A stretch of DNA of 14,265 nucleotides from an uncultured Alphaproteobacteria bacterium (GCA_903928755.1 CAIYSH010000485.1:1-14265), one strand, 5' to 3'. Counted from the first letter of the stretch, positions 6,900 through 14,265 are shown. Numbers and translations are program-made. The notes: generated by a model from the letters alone, not told the origin.

Positions 6900-8258
6900 A
6901 TGGCCAGCAATGAGGTCGATGACCGTCCCCTGACCATGCAGGATCTGCTGGCCTGGTTTGAAAAGGGCTCCAAGCCGGCCGACCGCTGGCGTGTCGGGGC
7001 TGAGCACGAGAAGTTTGTCTTCCGTCTCGGGTCTCATGACACTGTGGCCTATGAGGGTCCAAACGGCATCAGGGCCTTGATGGAAGGCCTGAAGAGGTTC
7101 GGCTGGTCCGGCGTCTATGAAGGCGAGACCATGATCGGTCTTGAGCGGGGCATGGCCAATGTCAGTCTCGAGCCCGGCGGCCAGTTCGAGCTGTCCGGTG
7201 CGCCACTGGAGACCATGCACGACATATGTGCGGAAACCGGAGAGCACCTGCAGGAGGTGAAGACGGTTGCCGATGAGCTGGGTCTGGGTTTCCTTGGCCT
7301 GGGCTTCACCCCGAACTGGCGGCGGGACCAGATCCCGGTCATGCCCAAGGGCCGCTACAAGATCATGCGGGAATACATGCCCAAGGTCGGCAATCTCGGC
7401 CTCGACATGATGTTCCGCACCTGTACGGTGCAGGCCAATCTGGACTATGGCTCGGAAGCCGACATGGTGGCCAAGTTCCGCACCAGCTTGGCCCTCCAGC
7501 CGATCGGCACGGCCCTGTTCGCCAATTCGCCCTTTGTCGAGGGTAAGCCCTCTGGATTCCTGACCAAGCGCGCCAATATCTGGACCGATACCGATCCCAA
7601 TCGCACGGGCATGCTGGATTTCGTCTTCAGGGACGGGTTCAATTTCGAGACCTACGCCCAGTATCTGCTGGACGTGCCCATGTATTTCGCCAAGCGCAAC
7701 GATCAGTATGTGGACCTGTCGGGCAGGTCCTTCCGGCAGTTCATGGCCGGAACCCTGGCTGAAATGCCCGGCGACCGGGCGACCATCAAGGACTTTGCCG
7801 ACCACTCGACCACGGCCTTCCCCGAAGTGCGGCTGAAGCAGTACCTGGAGATGCGTGGATCGGACTCCGGCCCCTGGAGCCGCCTGTGTGCCCTTCCGGC
7901 CCTGTGGACCGGCATCTTCTATGACAGCCAGGCCCTGGCTGCGGCCTGGGACCTCTGCAAGGACTGGCCCCTGGAAGATCACGAGCGCTTGCGGGCCGAT
8001 GTGTCGCGCCTGGGCATGAAGGCACAGATCGCTGGCCGCACGGTTCAGGACATCGCAAAGGACATGGTGGCCATCGCCAGGTCCGGCCTGAAAAACCGTG
8101 CGCGCCTGAGTGGCGGCATGGTGGATGAGACCGGTTATCTGGCCGAACTGGAAGAGATTGCCGACAGCGGCATGACCCCGGCCGACCGCCTGCTCGAGCT
8201 CTATAACGGCCCCTGGCAGGGCGATGTGACTCCGGTCTTCGATGCCTTCGCCTACTAG
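6900..8258 (+). CDS. gshA: Glutamate-cysteine ligase, plant/alphaproteobacterial type
   Basis: This enzyme joins L-glutamate to L-cysteine with ATP to give gamma-glutamylcysteine, the committed step of glutathione synthesis in the cytoplasm. The 452-residue protein aligns by eye with plant-type ligases along its whole length. RVGAEHEKF (31-39) carries the metal-binding glutamates. It is followed by SLEPGGQFELSG (89-100), RTCTVQANLDY (173-183), LALQPIGTALFANSPF (197-212), the IWTDTD segment (227-232), YLEMRG (315-320) and LCALPALW (329-336). The C-terminus LLELYNGPWQGDVTPVFDAF is also typical. No signal or targeting peptide is present. Upstream is a 184-bp spacer after rsmE and downstream a 121-bp spacer with a stem-loop before the peptide transporter. 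The identification is confident; how the gene is regulated is not visible. Confidence 0.97.
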   Translation: MASNEVDDRPLTMQDLLAWFEKGSKPADRWRVGAEHEKFVFRLGSHDTVAYEGPNGIRALMEGLKRFGWSGVYEGETMIGLERGMANVSLEPGGQFELSGAPLETMHDICAETGEHLQEVKTVADELGLGFLGLGFTPNWRRDQIPVMPKGRYKIMREYMPKVGNLGLDMMFRTCTVQANLDYGSEADMVAKFRTSLALQPIGTALFANSPFVEGKPSGFLTKRANIWTDTDPNRTGMLDFVFRDGFNFETYAQYLLDVPMYFAKRNDQYVDLSGRSFRQFMAGTLAEMPGDRATIKDFADHSTTAFPEVRLKQYLEMRGSDSGPWSRLCALPALWTGIFYDSQALAAAWDLCKDWPLEDHERLRADVSRLGMKAQIAGRTVQDIAKDMVAIARSGLKNRARLSGGMVDETGYLAELEEIADSGMTPADRLLELYNGPWQGDVTPVFDAFAY

Positions 8259-8295
8259 ACTTCAACGGGTCTCTTGAGCAGCCAGCCTTGCTAGT

Positions 8296-8333
8296 CGCCG
8301 CAGGGCATGGTCATCTGCGACCATCTCGCGGCG
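8296..8333 (+). repeat. Compound inverted repeat (stem-loop) between gshA and the POT transporter
   Basis: An outer pair CGCCGC (8296-8301) / GCGGCG (8328-8333) encloses an inner pair ATGGTC (8307-8312) / GACCAT (8319-8324) around a 6-base loop, with a small asymmetric internal loop (5 versus 3 bases). The arms are perfect. No T-run follows on either strand, so it is not a standard intrinsic terminator. It ends about 46 bases before the transporter ATG, so it could be a 5' leader structure, a Rho-linked stabilising hairpin for gshA mRNA, or a binding site. Confidence 0.5.
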
Positions 8334-8379
8334 GGCAGGTCATGCTCCCGTGCCGGCCTTACTTGCGGAATTCTTCCCC

Positions 8380-10260
8380 ATGAACCTCGTCTTCCTGATC
8401 GGGATCGTCATCACACTGGCGACCGGCATTCCGGTCTTCAACCAGCTGCGCAAGACCCATCCCCGGGGTCTGATGATCCTGTTTTTCGCCGAAATGTGGG
8501 AGCGGTTCTCCTATTACGGCATGCGCGGCCTGCTGGTCTTTTACCTGACCCAGCATCTGTTGTTCGACCAGAAGGCGGCCAGTTCCCAGTATGGGTCCTA
8601 CACCTCGCTGGTCTATCTCCTGCCCCTGCTGGGAGGCATGATTGCAGACCGCTGGCTGGGCATGCGCAAGGCCGTGGCCTTCGGTGCCCTGCTGCTGGTG
8701 GCCGGTCACCTGACCATGGCCTATGAGGGCAAGCCTGCGACCCAGACCCTGACCTATGCCGGACAGGCCTATGATGTGACCTCGACCGGCCGGATGGAGG
8801 ACCTGAAGGCCCGCCTGATCGTCGGTGGCAAGCCCTATGAATTCGGCCCCGCCAAGACCGGCGGCCTGGAAATCAAGGATCTTCCGGCCGGGTCGGCCCT
8901 GCCATCTGTCCTGCCGGACGGTGCTTTCAAAATGAGCGCCGAACAGGACAAGACCGGGGTCAACGCCTTCTATCTGGCCGTGTCCCTGATCATTATGGGC
9001 GTCGGCTTCCTGAAGCCGAACATATCCGCCATTGTCGGCCAGCTTTATCCCCAGGGCGACCCCCGTCGGGATGCGGGCTTCACCCTCTACTATTACGGCG
9101 TCAACCTGGGTGCTTTCTGGGCGGCCATCGTCTGTGGTCTGCTGGGGCAATATGTCGGATGGTGGGCCGGTTTCGGTGCTGCCGGCATTGGCATGGCCCT
9201 GGGCTGGATCGCCTTCATGCTGGGTCGTCCCATGCTCCAGGGCAAGGGCGAGCCTCCGAACCCCGAACACCTCGCCGCTCCTTATATCGGTCCGCTCAAC
9301 CGCGAATGGCTGATCTACATTCTGGGCCTGGCCGGTGTTGGCCTGGTCTGGCTGCTGGTGCCGCGCAATGACCTGGTGGGCAAGGCGCTGATCGCTTCGA
9401 TCCTCGGCTCGGCAGGGTTTGTCATCTATATCATCGCCAAGGTCTGCCAGACCTGGCAGGAACGTCAGCGCATGTTCCTGGCCGTGATCCTGGTATTGGG
9501 CGCTGTCGTCTTCTTCACGCTGTTCGAACAGGCCGGAACCTCACTCAGCCTGTTTGCCTCGACCAATGTGGACCTCTCCATTACCCGGAGCGCGGGAACC
9601 TTCCTGGGGATCCCTTATGGCAGCCACGCCCAGCTGGCGGCAGCAGGCATTACCCCCGGTGGCAGCTTCAGCTGGATCGATACGGGCATCGGCGCGGCCC
9701 AGACCCAGAGCTTCAATGCCGGCTTCATCCTGCTTTTCGCCCCGTTGTTTGCGGCCATGTGGACCTGGCTGGGTGCCCGGGGCATGGACCCGAACCCCAC
9801 CCTGAAGTTCGGCCTTGGCCTGATCCAGGTGGGTCTGGGTTTCATGGTCGTGGTCTGGGGGGCGGGTCTGCATGACGCGGTCTTCAAGATGCCGCTGATC
9901 CTGCTGGCCCTGCTTTACATGCTGCACACCACGGGCGAGCTGTTCCTGTCGCCGGTGGGTCTGTCCCAGATCACCAAGCTGGCCATGCCGACCGTGGTGT
10001 CCTTCATGATGGCAGTCTGGTTCCTGGCCTCGTCCGTCGCCCAGTTCGTGGGCGGTGCCATTGCCGGCATGGCGGGCACCGAGACGGTCGGCGGCCAGGT
10101 GCTCGACCCCGGTGCCGCCCTGGCGGCCTCTGTCCGGGTGTTCAACATGCTGGGCATGGCCGGGATCGCCATCGGGGTTGTCTTCATCGCCCTGAGCTTC
10201 GTCACGAAGTCATGGGGCAATGTGGTTGCCGGGACCGCAGAGGAAGGGCCGCTGGCCTAA
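8380..10260 (+). CDS. POT/PTR-family proton-coupled oligopeptide transporter, elongated form
   Basis: This is a proton-driven di/tripeptide importer of the inner membrane (major facilitator superfamily), 626 residues from the ATG at 8380. A GTG at 8350 would add ten residues and has no better ribosome site. The diagnostic ExxERFxYY is at 38-46, ADRWLGMRK at 89-97, and the PTR2 signature runs from GFLKPNISAIVGQLYP to FTLYYYGVNLGAFWA (209-248). TM7 ends in FEQAGTSLSLFA, and HTTGELFLSPVGLS lies in a late helix. Three things differ from canonical bacterial members of about 500 residues: an extra hydrophobic helix (3-20) before the usual N-terminus HPRGL, an insertion of about 75 residues (117-192) between TM3 and TM4, and a longer TM7-TM8 loop. 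Both loops are predicted periplasmic. The gene converges on the TonB receptor, with the stop codons overlapping. Confidence 0.92.
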   Translation: MNLVFLIGIVITLATGIPVFNQLRKTHPRGLMILFFAEMWERFSYYGMRGLLVFYLTQHLLFDQKAASSQYGSYTSLVYLLPLLGGMIADRWLGMRKAVAFGALLLVAGHLTMAYEGKPATQTLTYAGQAYDVTSTGRMEDLKARLIVGGKPYEFGPAKTGGLEIKDLPAGSALPSVLPDGAFKMSAEQDKTGVNAFYLAVSLIIMGVGFLKPNISAIVGQLYPQGDPRRDAGFTLYYYGVNLGAFWAAIVCGLLGQYVGWWAGFGAAGIGMALGWIAFMLGRPMLQGKGEPPNPEHLAAPYIGPLNREWLIYILGLAGVGLVWLLVPRNDLVGKALIASILGSAGFVIYIIAKVCQTWQERQRMFLAVILVLGAVVFFTLFEQAGTSLSLFASTNVDLSITRSAGTFLGIPYGSHAQLAAAGITPGGSFSWIDTGIGAAQTQSFNAGFILLFAPLFAAMWTWLGARGMDPNPTLKFGLGLIQVGLGFMVVVWGAGLHDAVFKMPLILLALLYMLHTTGELFLSPVGLSQITKLAMPTVVSFMMAVWFLASSVAQFVGGAIAGMAGTETVGGQVLDPGAALAASVRVFNMLGMAGIAIGVVFIALSFVTKSWGNVVAGTAEEGPLA

Positions 10261-12266
10261 CCGAACGTCTTGCGTATGCGGATGTAGTACATCTGGCCAA
10301 ACTGGATGTCGCGATCGTCTGCATAGGCGAGGCCGTTCCTGTTGCGCGGCCCGTTATAGACGTAGCGGGTATTGCGGAACCCGCGCTCTGTCGCATTGGA
10401 CCATTCTCCGCGAACGCTCAGATCAGGCCTGGGCTTCCACTCGATATAGGGCTGGACATAGGTCTTGAGCTTGCTGATTTCGATTTCGTCCAGGCGGTAA
10501 TAGGTCTGCCGCCAGGCCCCATTGACCTCAATGCCCCAGTTCAGCTGGTGCTGCGGCAGGTCCCAGCTGAAACTGGCTTGCCATTCCAGCGGGCGCAGGC
10601 CGGAAATCTCGCGCTTGACCCCGGTGGTCGGGTCCGTGACGTCTGATCGACGCCAGGTGCTGGAGCCCCGCAGCTGGGCACCCTTCATGCCGATGCGGTC
10701 GAAGGGCAGGGTCATTTCCAGGGCCAGTTCATCCTTGGTCCCGTCGCCTATATTGGCCGGGGAATCGAAGGCCTCAGTGGCGGTGAAGACCGGTGCCCGG
10801 TCGATGACATCGGTCAGGTCCGAATGCCGAAGGGTTACCGAAACCGATCCGGTGCCAAGAAATCCCTGCTCCAGGGTGGCCTCACTGACCCAGGCCTGTT
10901 CCGGCACAAGGTCGGGGTTTCCGGCGGTGACCAGACCCGAATTCTGCGAGGTCCCCGCCGTGAAGTCGCCAAAGTCCAGTTGGCCCACGACCCGCTCGAT
11001 GTTCAGCCGTACCTGGGTGGCTTCACCAGGGGCCCAGGTTACGGCCAGCCGTGGCTTGTCAAAGGACAGGGTCTTTTTCAGATTGACCTCGCCCCGGGAG
11101 GAAATCTGCGAACCCTCATGACGCAGGCCACTCTCAAAGGTCCAGTGGGGCAGGGGGTGCCAGACGGCCTTACCAAACAGCTCGTAGCGCTCTTCCTCCA
11201 CCTGGACATTGCCGCCGGGAATGGGAATGACCTTGCCATTGGCGGCGAAGGTCAGCCTGTTTTCAAGGGTATTGAGAACATCCTCGCTGCCGAATTCCAG
11301 GGACAGGCTCGGACTGCGGGTAGACCTCACCACGGCCCGGGCAATGGTTTCGCGGGTGTCAGAGCCCTGGCGGAAGTCATCCAGGCCACGTGAACCACGG
11401 CTGACGGCATCGAACCGCTCATTGCGGCCCCGCTGCAGACCGACCAGTTCCAGGTTCGTGGCGCCGGAAAGGGGGCGGGTAAAGCGCAGGCCGAATTCGC
11501 CTTCGTCGGCAATGTATCCCCGATGGGAGTGGATCAGGTCGCCACTGGGAAAGGTCGCGCGATTGGTCTCGTCATAATCCCAGAACTGTCGCTGCAGGCG
11601 CCCGCTGACCTTGAGCGTCCCGCCGGCAAGAGGCGATTCATAGGCGCCTGTGGCGTGGTAATCGTGTCCCCCGGCCTCAGACTGTACGCTGGAACGGATC
11701 AATGGGACGCCCGTCGGGCTGATCCGCAATCTGGGACCATCGCCCGATCCATCGTCAATGAAGGTGCCCACAAACAGGCCAAGGTCCCAGTTCCGGCCCT
11801 TGGAGCCACCCGAGCCCTCAAGGCGGGCGGCTGGCCCGTTCCGGCCATCCGATGCGTAGAAATTGTTGGCCACAGCGAAAAGGCCGTGGGTCCCGCTGTC
11901 GGTCTTCAGGATGATATTGGCAATGACGGGCTTGCCCTGCATGTCGATCCCTGGAGCACCGCCGCGGATCAGGTCGATCCTGGCCACCTTGGAGGCCGGT
12001 GTGCGGCGAAGGATGTCGTCAAGATTGTCCGACTTGGATGCAGGTCTCTGGCCATCGATCAGGACATTTCCGGCGGCCCCTTCAAAGCCACGCACCCCGT
12101 CGCCGCCATTGAAGACAAAGCCCGGAACGCGATCGAGCATTTCCCGCGCATTGACCGGGCCTGCCGCCGCAAAAAAGGCCGGCGGATAGGCCACTATGCC
12201 GTGGCTGGTGGCCGCTTCAGGGGCGACAGCAACCACCGCCTGGGTCAGGGCGTAGATCAGGCTCAT
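10257..12266 (-). CDS. TonB-dependent receptor-like outer-membrane protein
   Basis: This 669-residue protein is predicted to be a ligand-gated outer-membrane channel energised by TonB. After a weak N-terminal signal-like stretch (ALTQAVVAVAPEA, about 6-18, lacking the usual basic residues), the plug domain reads AREMLDRVPGFVF (40-52), RGFEGAAGNVLIDGQRP and, near 85-120, ILRRTPASKVARIDLIRGG ending in IILK. The remainder alternates short polar and aromatic strands typical of a 22-strand barrel and ends YYIRIRKTFG, close to the usual C-terminal aromatic signal. The plug resembles a Caulobacter/sphingomonad subfamily with the RGFAGAAGNVLIDG motif (recalled, not searched). The ATG at 12266 is preceded by GAGGA at about 9 bases, and no earlier start exists in frame. 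No clear TonB box is visible. The ligand is unknown; the adjacent peptide transporter hints at peptides. Confidence 0.86.
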   Translation of the reverse strand: MSLIYALTQAVVAVAPEAATSHGIVAYPPAFFAAAGPVNAREMLDRVPGFVFNGGDGVRGFEGAAGNVLIDGQRPASKSDNLDDILRRTPASKVARIDLIRGGAPGIDMQGKPVIANIILKTDSGTHGLFAVANNFYASDGRNGPAARLEGSGGSKGRNWDLGLFVGTFIDDGSGDGPRLRISPTGVPLIRSSVQSEAGGHDYHATGAYESPLAGGTLKVSGRLQRQFWDYDETNRATFPSGDLIHSHRGYIADEGEFGLRFTRPLSGATNLELVGLQRGRNERFDAVSRGSRGLDDFRQGSDTRETIARAVVRSTRSPSLSLEFGSEDVLNTLENRLTFAANGKVIPIPGGNVQVEEERYELFGKAVWHPLPHWTFESGLRHEGSQISSRGEVNLKKTLSFDKPRLAVTWAPGEATQVRLNIERVVGQLDFGDFTAGTSQNSGLVTAGNPDLVPEQAWVSEATLEQGFLGTGSVSVTLRHSDLTDVIDRAPVFTATEAFDSPANIGDGTKDELALEMTLPFDRIGMKGAQLRGSSTWRRSDVTDPTTGVKREISGLRPLEWQASFSWDLPQHQLNWGIEVNGAWRQTYYRLDEIEISKLKTYVQPYIEWKPRPDLSVRGEWSNATERGFRNTRYVYNGPRNRNGLAYADDRDIQFGQMYYIRIRKTFG

Positions 12267-12319
12267 AGCGGATCGTCCTCGGGCGATGACGGAATAACGG
12301 GCGCTGAACGGCCCTGGAA

Positions 12320-12347
12320 GGCCAATGTATGGCCGGTCGCGTGCGAC
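12320..12347. repeat. Two adjacent small inverted repeats between tldD and the receptor gene
   Basis: GGCCA (12320-12324) pairs with TGGCC (12330-12334) around 5 bases, and next to it GTCGC (12336-12340) pairs with GCGAC (12343-12347) around 2 bases. They lie in the 99-bp spacer downstream of tldD and upstream of the receptor on the minus strand. No T-run accompanies them, so they are weak terminator candidates at best; they may be an operator or chance in GC-rich DNA. Confidence 0.3.
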
Positions 12348-12365
12348 TAGGCCGGGACAGCTATC

Positions 12366-13796
12366 CTAGACGCTGGTGCCGCCCACGGTCAGGCCGGTGA
12401 TCTTCAGCGAGGGCTGGCCGACGCCAACGGGGACGCTCTGCCCCGACTTGCCGCACACGCCGACACCCGGGTCAAAGTCAAAATCATTGCCGATCATGGT
12501 CACCCGGGTCAGGGCGGAAGGACCGTCGCCGATCAGGGTCGCGCCCTTGACGGGCGAGGTGATCTTACCGTCTTCGATCAGATAGGCCTCAGTGCACTGG
12601 AAGACGAACTTGCCATTGGTGATGTCCACCTGGCCGCCGCCGAAATTGGCGCAGTAAAGGCCCTTTCTGGTCGACTCGATCATTTCCGCCCTGGGCGTGG
12701 TGCCGTTGTCCATGGCGGTGTTGGTCATGCGGGGCATGGGCATGTGGGCATAGGATTGCCGGCGACCATTGCCGGTCGCGGCCAGGCCCATCAACCGGGC
12801 GCTCATCCGGTCGTGCATGTATCCCACCAGAATGCCGTCCTCGATCAGGACCGTGCGCTCGGTCGGTGTGCCTTCGTCATCCACGGTGAGTGACCCGCGC
12901 CGTCCCGGCAGGGACCCGTCATCAAAAACCGTGACCCCCTTTGCCGCCACCCGTTCGCCGATCCTGCCGGAAAAAGCTGAGGTGCCCTTGCGGTTGAAGT
13001 CCCCCTCCAGACCGTGACCGACCGCTTCGTGCAGCAGGACGCCATTCCAGCCGGCGCCCAGCACAACATCCATTTCCCCGGCCGGACACGAAATGGCGTC
13101 CAGATTGACCAGGGCCTGACGCAGGGCTTCTTCGGCCTGATCCTGCCATTTGTCGGGACTGATCCAGGCCTCGAAGCCTGCCCGACCGCCAGCACCGGCA
13201 AAGCCGTTCTCCCGGCGACCATCCCTTTCCACAGTCAACTGGACATTGATCCGGGCCAGGGGGCGGACGTCGCGAATCAGTCGTCCATCGGCCCTCAGGA
13301 TTTCCACGGTGCGGCGCTCTCCGGACAATGAGGCCATGACCTGCACGACCCGGGGGTCACGTGCCCGGCACCAGGCGTCGATTTCCTGCAGCAGGGCGAC
13401 CTTGTCCGAAAATGCCGGCGACGCCGTGGGGTCGTCCTCGCCATAGAGCCGTGTGTTGGTTGCCCGCGGCGACTGATCAGCGGTGCCGCTATAGCCGCGT
13501 TTGGCCAGGGCCGATGAGTCTGCCGCCCGGCGCAGGGCCGCTTCGGTGATTTCGCTGGAGTGGGAATAGCCGGCGGTGTCTCCCGCCACGACCCGGAGGC
13601 CAAAGCCCTCCGACGAATCATAGGATGCCGACTTCAGACGGCCGTCATCAAACAGGAACGACTCACTTTCAGACCTTTCGATGAACAATTCGCCGTCATC
13701 GGAGCCCTGAAGCGCGTCATCGAGAATGGCATGGGCGCGGTCCAGCGAAATCCCGGCGGCTTCCAGGATCGATGGGGTAGGGGAGAGCGCATTCAT
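12366..13796 (-). CDS. tldD: Metalloprotease TldD
   Basis: TldD is the catalytic subunit of the TldD/TldE (PmbA) heterodimeric metalloprotease, a cytoplasmic enzyme that degrades unfolded peptides and in other bacteria processes peptide natural products such as microcins. The 476-residue length is normal. The zinc-binding HExxxH motif is HEAVGH at 256-261 (His256, Glu257, His261), followed by GLEGDFNRKGTSAFSG. The C-terminal segment GVCGKSGQSVPVGVGQP contains Cys448, the third metal ligand expected in this family. The N-terminal domain shows RSESESFLFDDGRLKS and the GFGLRVV strand. The ATG at 13794-13796 has only a weak ribosome site. The partner gene tldE/pmbA is not in the window. It is divergent from coxB, an arrangement I recall from Caulobacter relatives. 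The receptor gene follows 99 bp downstream and might be co-transcribed. Confidence 0.96.
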   Translation of the reverse strand: MNALSPTPSILEAAGISLDRAHAILDDALQGSDDGELFIERSESESFLFDDGRLKSASYDSSEGFGLRVVAGDTAGYSHSSEITEAALRRAADSSALAKRGYSGTADQSPRATNTRLYGEDDPTASPAFSDKVALLQEIDAWCRARDPRVVQVMASLSGERRTVEILRADGRLIRDVRPLARINVQLTVERDGRRENGFAGAGGRAGFEAWISPDKWQDQAEEALRQALVNLDAISCPAGEMDVVLGAGWNGVLLHEAVGHGLEGDFNRKGTSAFSGRIGERVAAKGVTVFDDGSLPGRRGSLTVDDEGTPTERTVLIEDGILVGYMHDRMSARLMGLAATGNGRRQSYAHMPMPRMTNTAMDNGTTPRAEMIESTRKGLYCANFGGGQVDITNGKFVFQCTEAYLIEDGKITSPVKGATLIGDGPSALTRVTMIGNDFDFDPGVGVCGKSGQSVPVGVGQPSLKITGLTVGGTSV

Positions 13797-14077
13797 CTAG
13801 AAACCCATGGAAAAGCGAAATTGTCAGGACTTCAAATAGGGGTTTGCCGCGGCCCCGTCATCACTTACCGCCTGACCGGTGTTCGCTTTTACCCTTTCCT
13901 GTGGTCTTCCCGCAGGGTGAGGGCGGGAAAGGGTGTTCAACCGCCTTGGCAAGCCGTAATTCAGCGCGTATGGACGCCTTGGAAGGGGCCGATCCATAGT
14001 ATGGGGCAAGCCCCTATTTCGTCTGACCGGCGTGGTGCCTTATGCCGCGGCCGATCAGACAAGCAGACCGAGGGGAC
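13797..14077. other. Divergent intergenic region, tldD / coxB
   Basis: This 281-bp spacer must hold the promoters of tldD (leftward) and the cox operon (rightward). A possible sigma-70-like pair for coxB is TTGGCA (13946-13951), a 17-base spacer and TATGGA (13969-13974); the -10 match is poor, so it is only a candidate. A small hairpin GGGGC-AA-GCCCC is at 14003-14014, between that site and the gene. A longer inverted repeat at 13891-13934 is listed separately. No coding sequence with family resemblance is seen on either strand. Confidence 0.6.
13891..13934. repeat. Inverted repeat ACCCTTTCC / GGAAAGGGT upstream of coxB
   Basis: Perfect 9-base arms ACCCTTTCC (13891-13899) and GGAAAGGGT (13926-13934) are separated by 26 bases, and pairing extends inward with two wobbles and one G-C pair. 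The loop itself contains CCC-GCA-GGG. Its place in the divergent promoter region suggests an operator or a structured leader; no T-run follows, so terminator function is unlikely. Confidence 0.5.
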
Positions 14078-14265
14078 ATGACGTCGAGGTTTCAAGGTAT
14101 GCGGGCGTGGGCGGCAGGTGCCGCTGCGGGCGCAATGACAGCGCTGTGGGGCGTCGCAGCCCTGGCGCAAACGCCGGACAATATCGGCCAGCCGACTCCA
14201 GGCGCGATCGACCTGCAGCCGGGCGTTACGCCCCTGCGGAATGATGCGATCTTCTTCCATAATGA
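14078..14265 (+). CDS. coxB: Cytochrome c oxidase subunit II (partial, N-terminus only)
   Basis: Subunit II of the aa3-type cytochrome c oxidase carries the CuA centre that accepts electrons from cytochrome c at the outer face of the inner membrane. Only 62 codons are in the window. A signal peptide (about 8-31, ending AALAQ) is followed by IGQPTPGAIDLQPGVTPLRNDAIFFHN, which matches the start of alphaproteobacterial subunit II just before its first membrane helix. The CuA ligands lie beyond the window. The ATG at 14078 has GAGGGGA immediately upstream, closer than usual. The in-frame ATG at 14099, with GAGG about 9 bases before it, would also leave a complete signal peptide, so the exact start is open. 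The gene is divergent from tldD. Confidence 0.9.
   Translation, partial: MTSRFQGMRAWAAGAAAGAMTALWGVAALAQTPDNIGQPTPGAIDLQPGVTPLRNDAIFFHN

Noticed and set aside
6720..7982. A 420-codon minus-strand open frame antisense to gshA
   Set aside because: It mirrors gshA codons, shows no domain, and has no plausible ribosome site; it is a shadow of the highly biased codon use.
8359..9270. A 303-codon minus-strand open frame antisense to the POT transporter
   Set aside because: It is Gly/Gln/His-rich with no recognisable motif and covers a strongly supported membrane protein gene.
13824..14081. Open frames on both strands in the tldD/coxB spacer, considered as a small gene
   Set aside because: They have no ribosome site, are rich in Arg/Pro, and one runs through the tldD start; the spacer looks regulatory.
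1..14265. Search for mobile elements, CRISPR arrays, tRNA genes, toxin-antitoxin or phage-defence modules
   Set aside because: No transposase, integrase, array-like direct repeats, cloverleaf or defence-type domains are visible; gene content and composition are uniform.

Overview
The window is a gene-dense, GC-rich stretch of alphaproteobacterial chromosome. I infer Caulobacterales (Caulobacter/Phenylobacterium/Brevundimonas relatives); the genus cannot be fixed from the sequence. The evidence is the plant-type glutamate-cysteine ligase next to rsmE, a coxB start divergent from tldD, the Caulobacter/sphingomonad-style TonB-dependent receptor, and a POT transporter of the elongated type. I see no rRNA, tRNA, CRISPR array, insertion sequence, integrase or phage gene.

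Layout. (1) Positions 1-5200, minus strand: five co-oriented genes, in transcription order a VOC/glyoxalase-like protein, an IroE-type serine esterase, an alpha/beta hydrolase, and the small (2Fe-2S) and large (molybdopterin, Tat-exported) subunits of a molybdenum hydroxylase of the isoquinoline 1-oxidoreductase type. The small and large subunits overlap by ATGA. The large subunit runs off the left edge before its C-terminus. (2) Positions 5285-8258, plus strand: a LysE/RhtB exporter, rsmE (16S rRNA m3U1498 methyltransferase) and gshA (first step of glutathione synthesis). (3) Positions 8380-12266: a POT/PTR peptide transporter (plus) and a TonB-dependent outer-membrane receptor (minus), tail to tail with overlapping stop codons. 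(4) Positions 12366-14265: tldD (minus), then a 281-bp divergent spacer carrying an inverted repeat, then the N-terminus of coxB (plus), cut by the right edge.

How the genes fit together. Region 1 looks like a small catabolic or detoxification cluster: hydroxylation by a Mo/Fe-S enzyme plus two hydrolases and a VOC-fold protein. The substrate is not readable from sequence. Regions 2 and 4 are mostly housekeeping (ribosome modification, glutathione, TldD/E protease, respiration). Region 3 places an outer-membrane and an inner-membrane importer side by side, which may serve peptide scavenging. I find no convincing undescribed multi-gene system. The best second-look items are the elongated POT transporter with two periplasmic insertions and an extra N-terminal helix, the Mo-hydroxylase/hydrolase cluster, and two structured intergenic sites.
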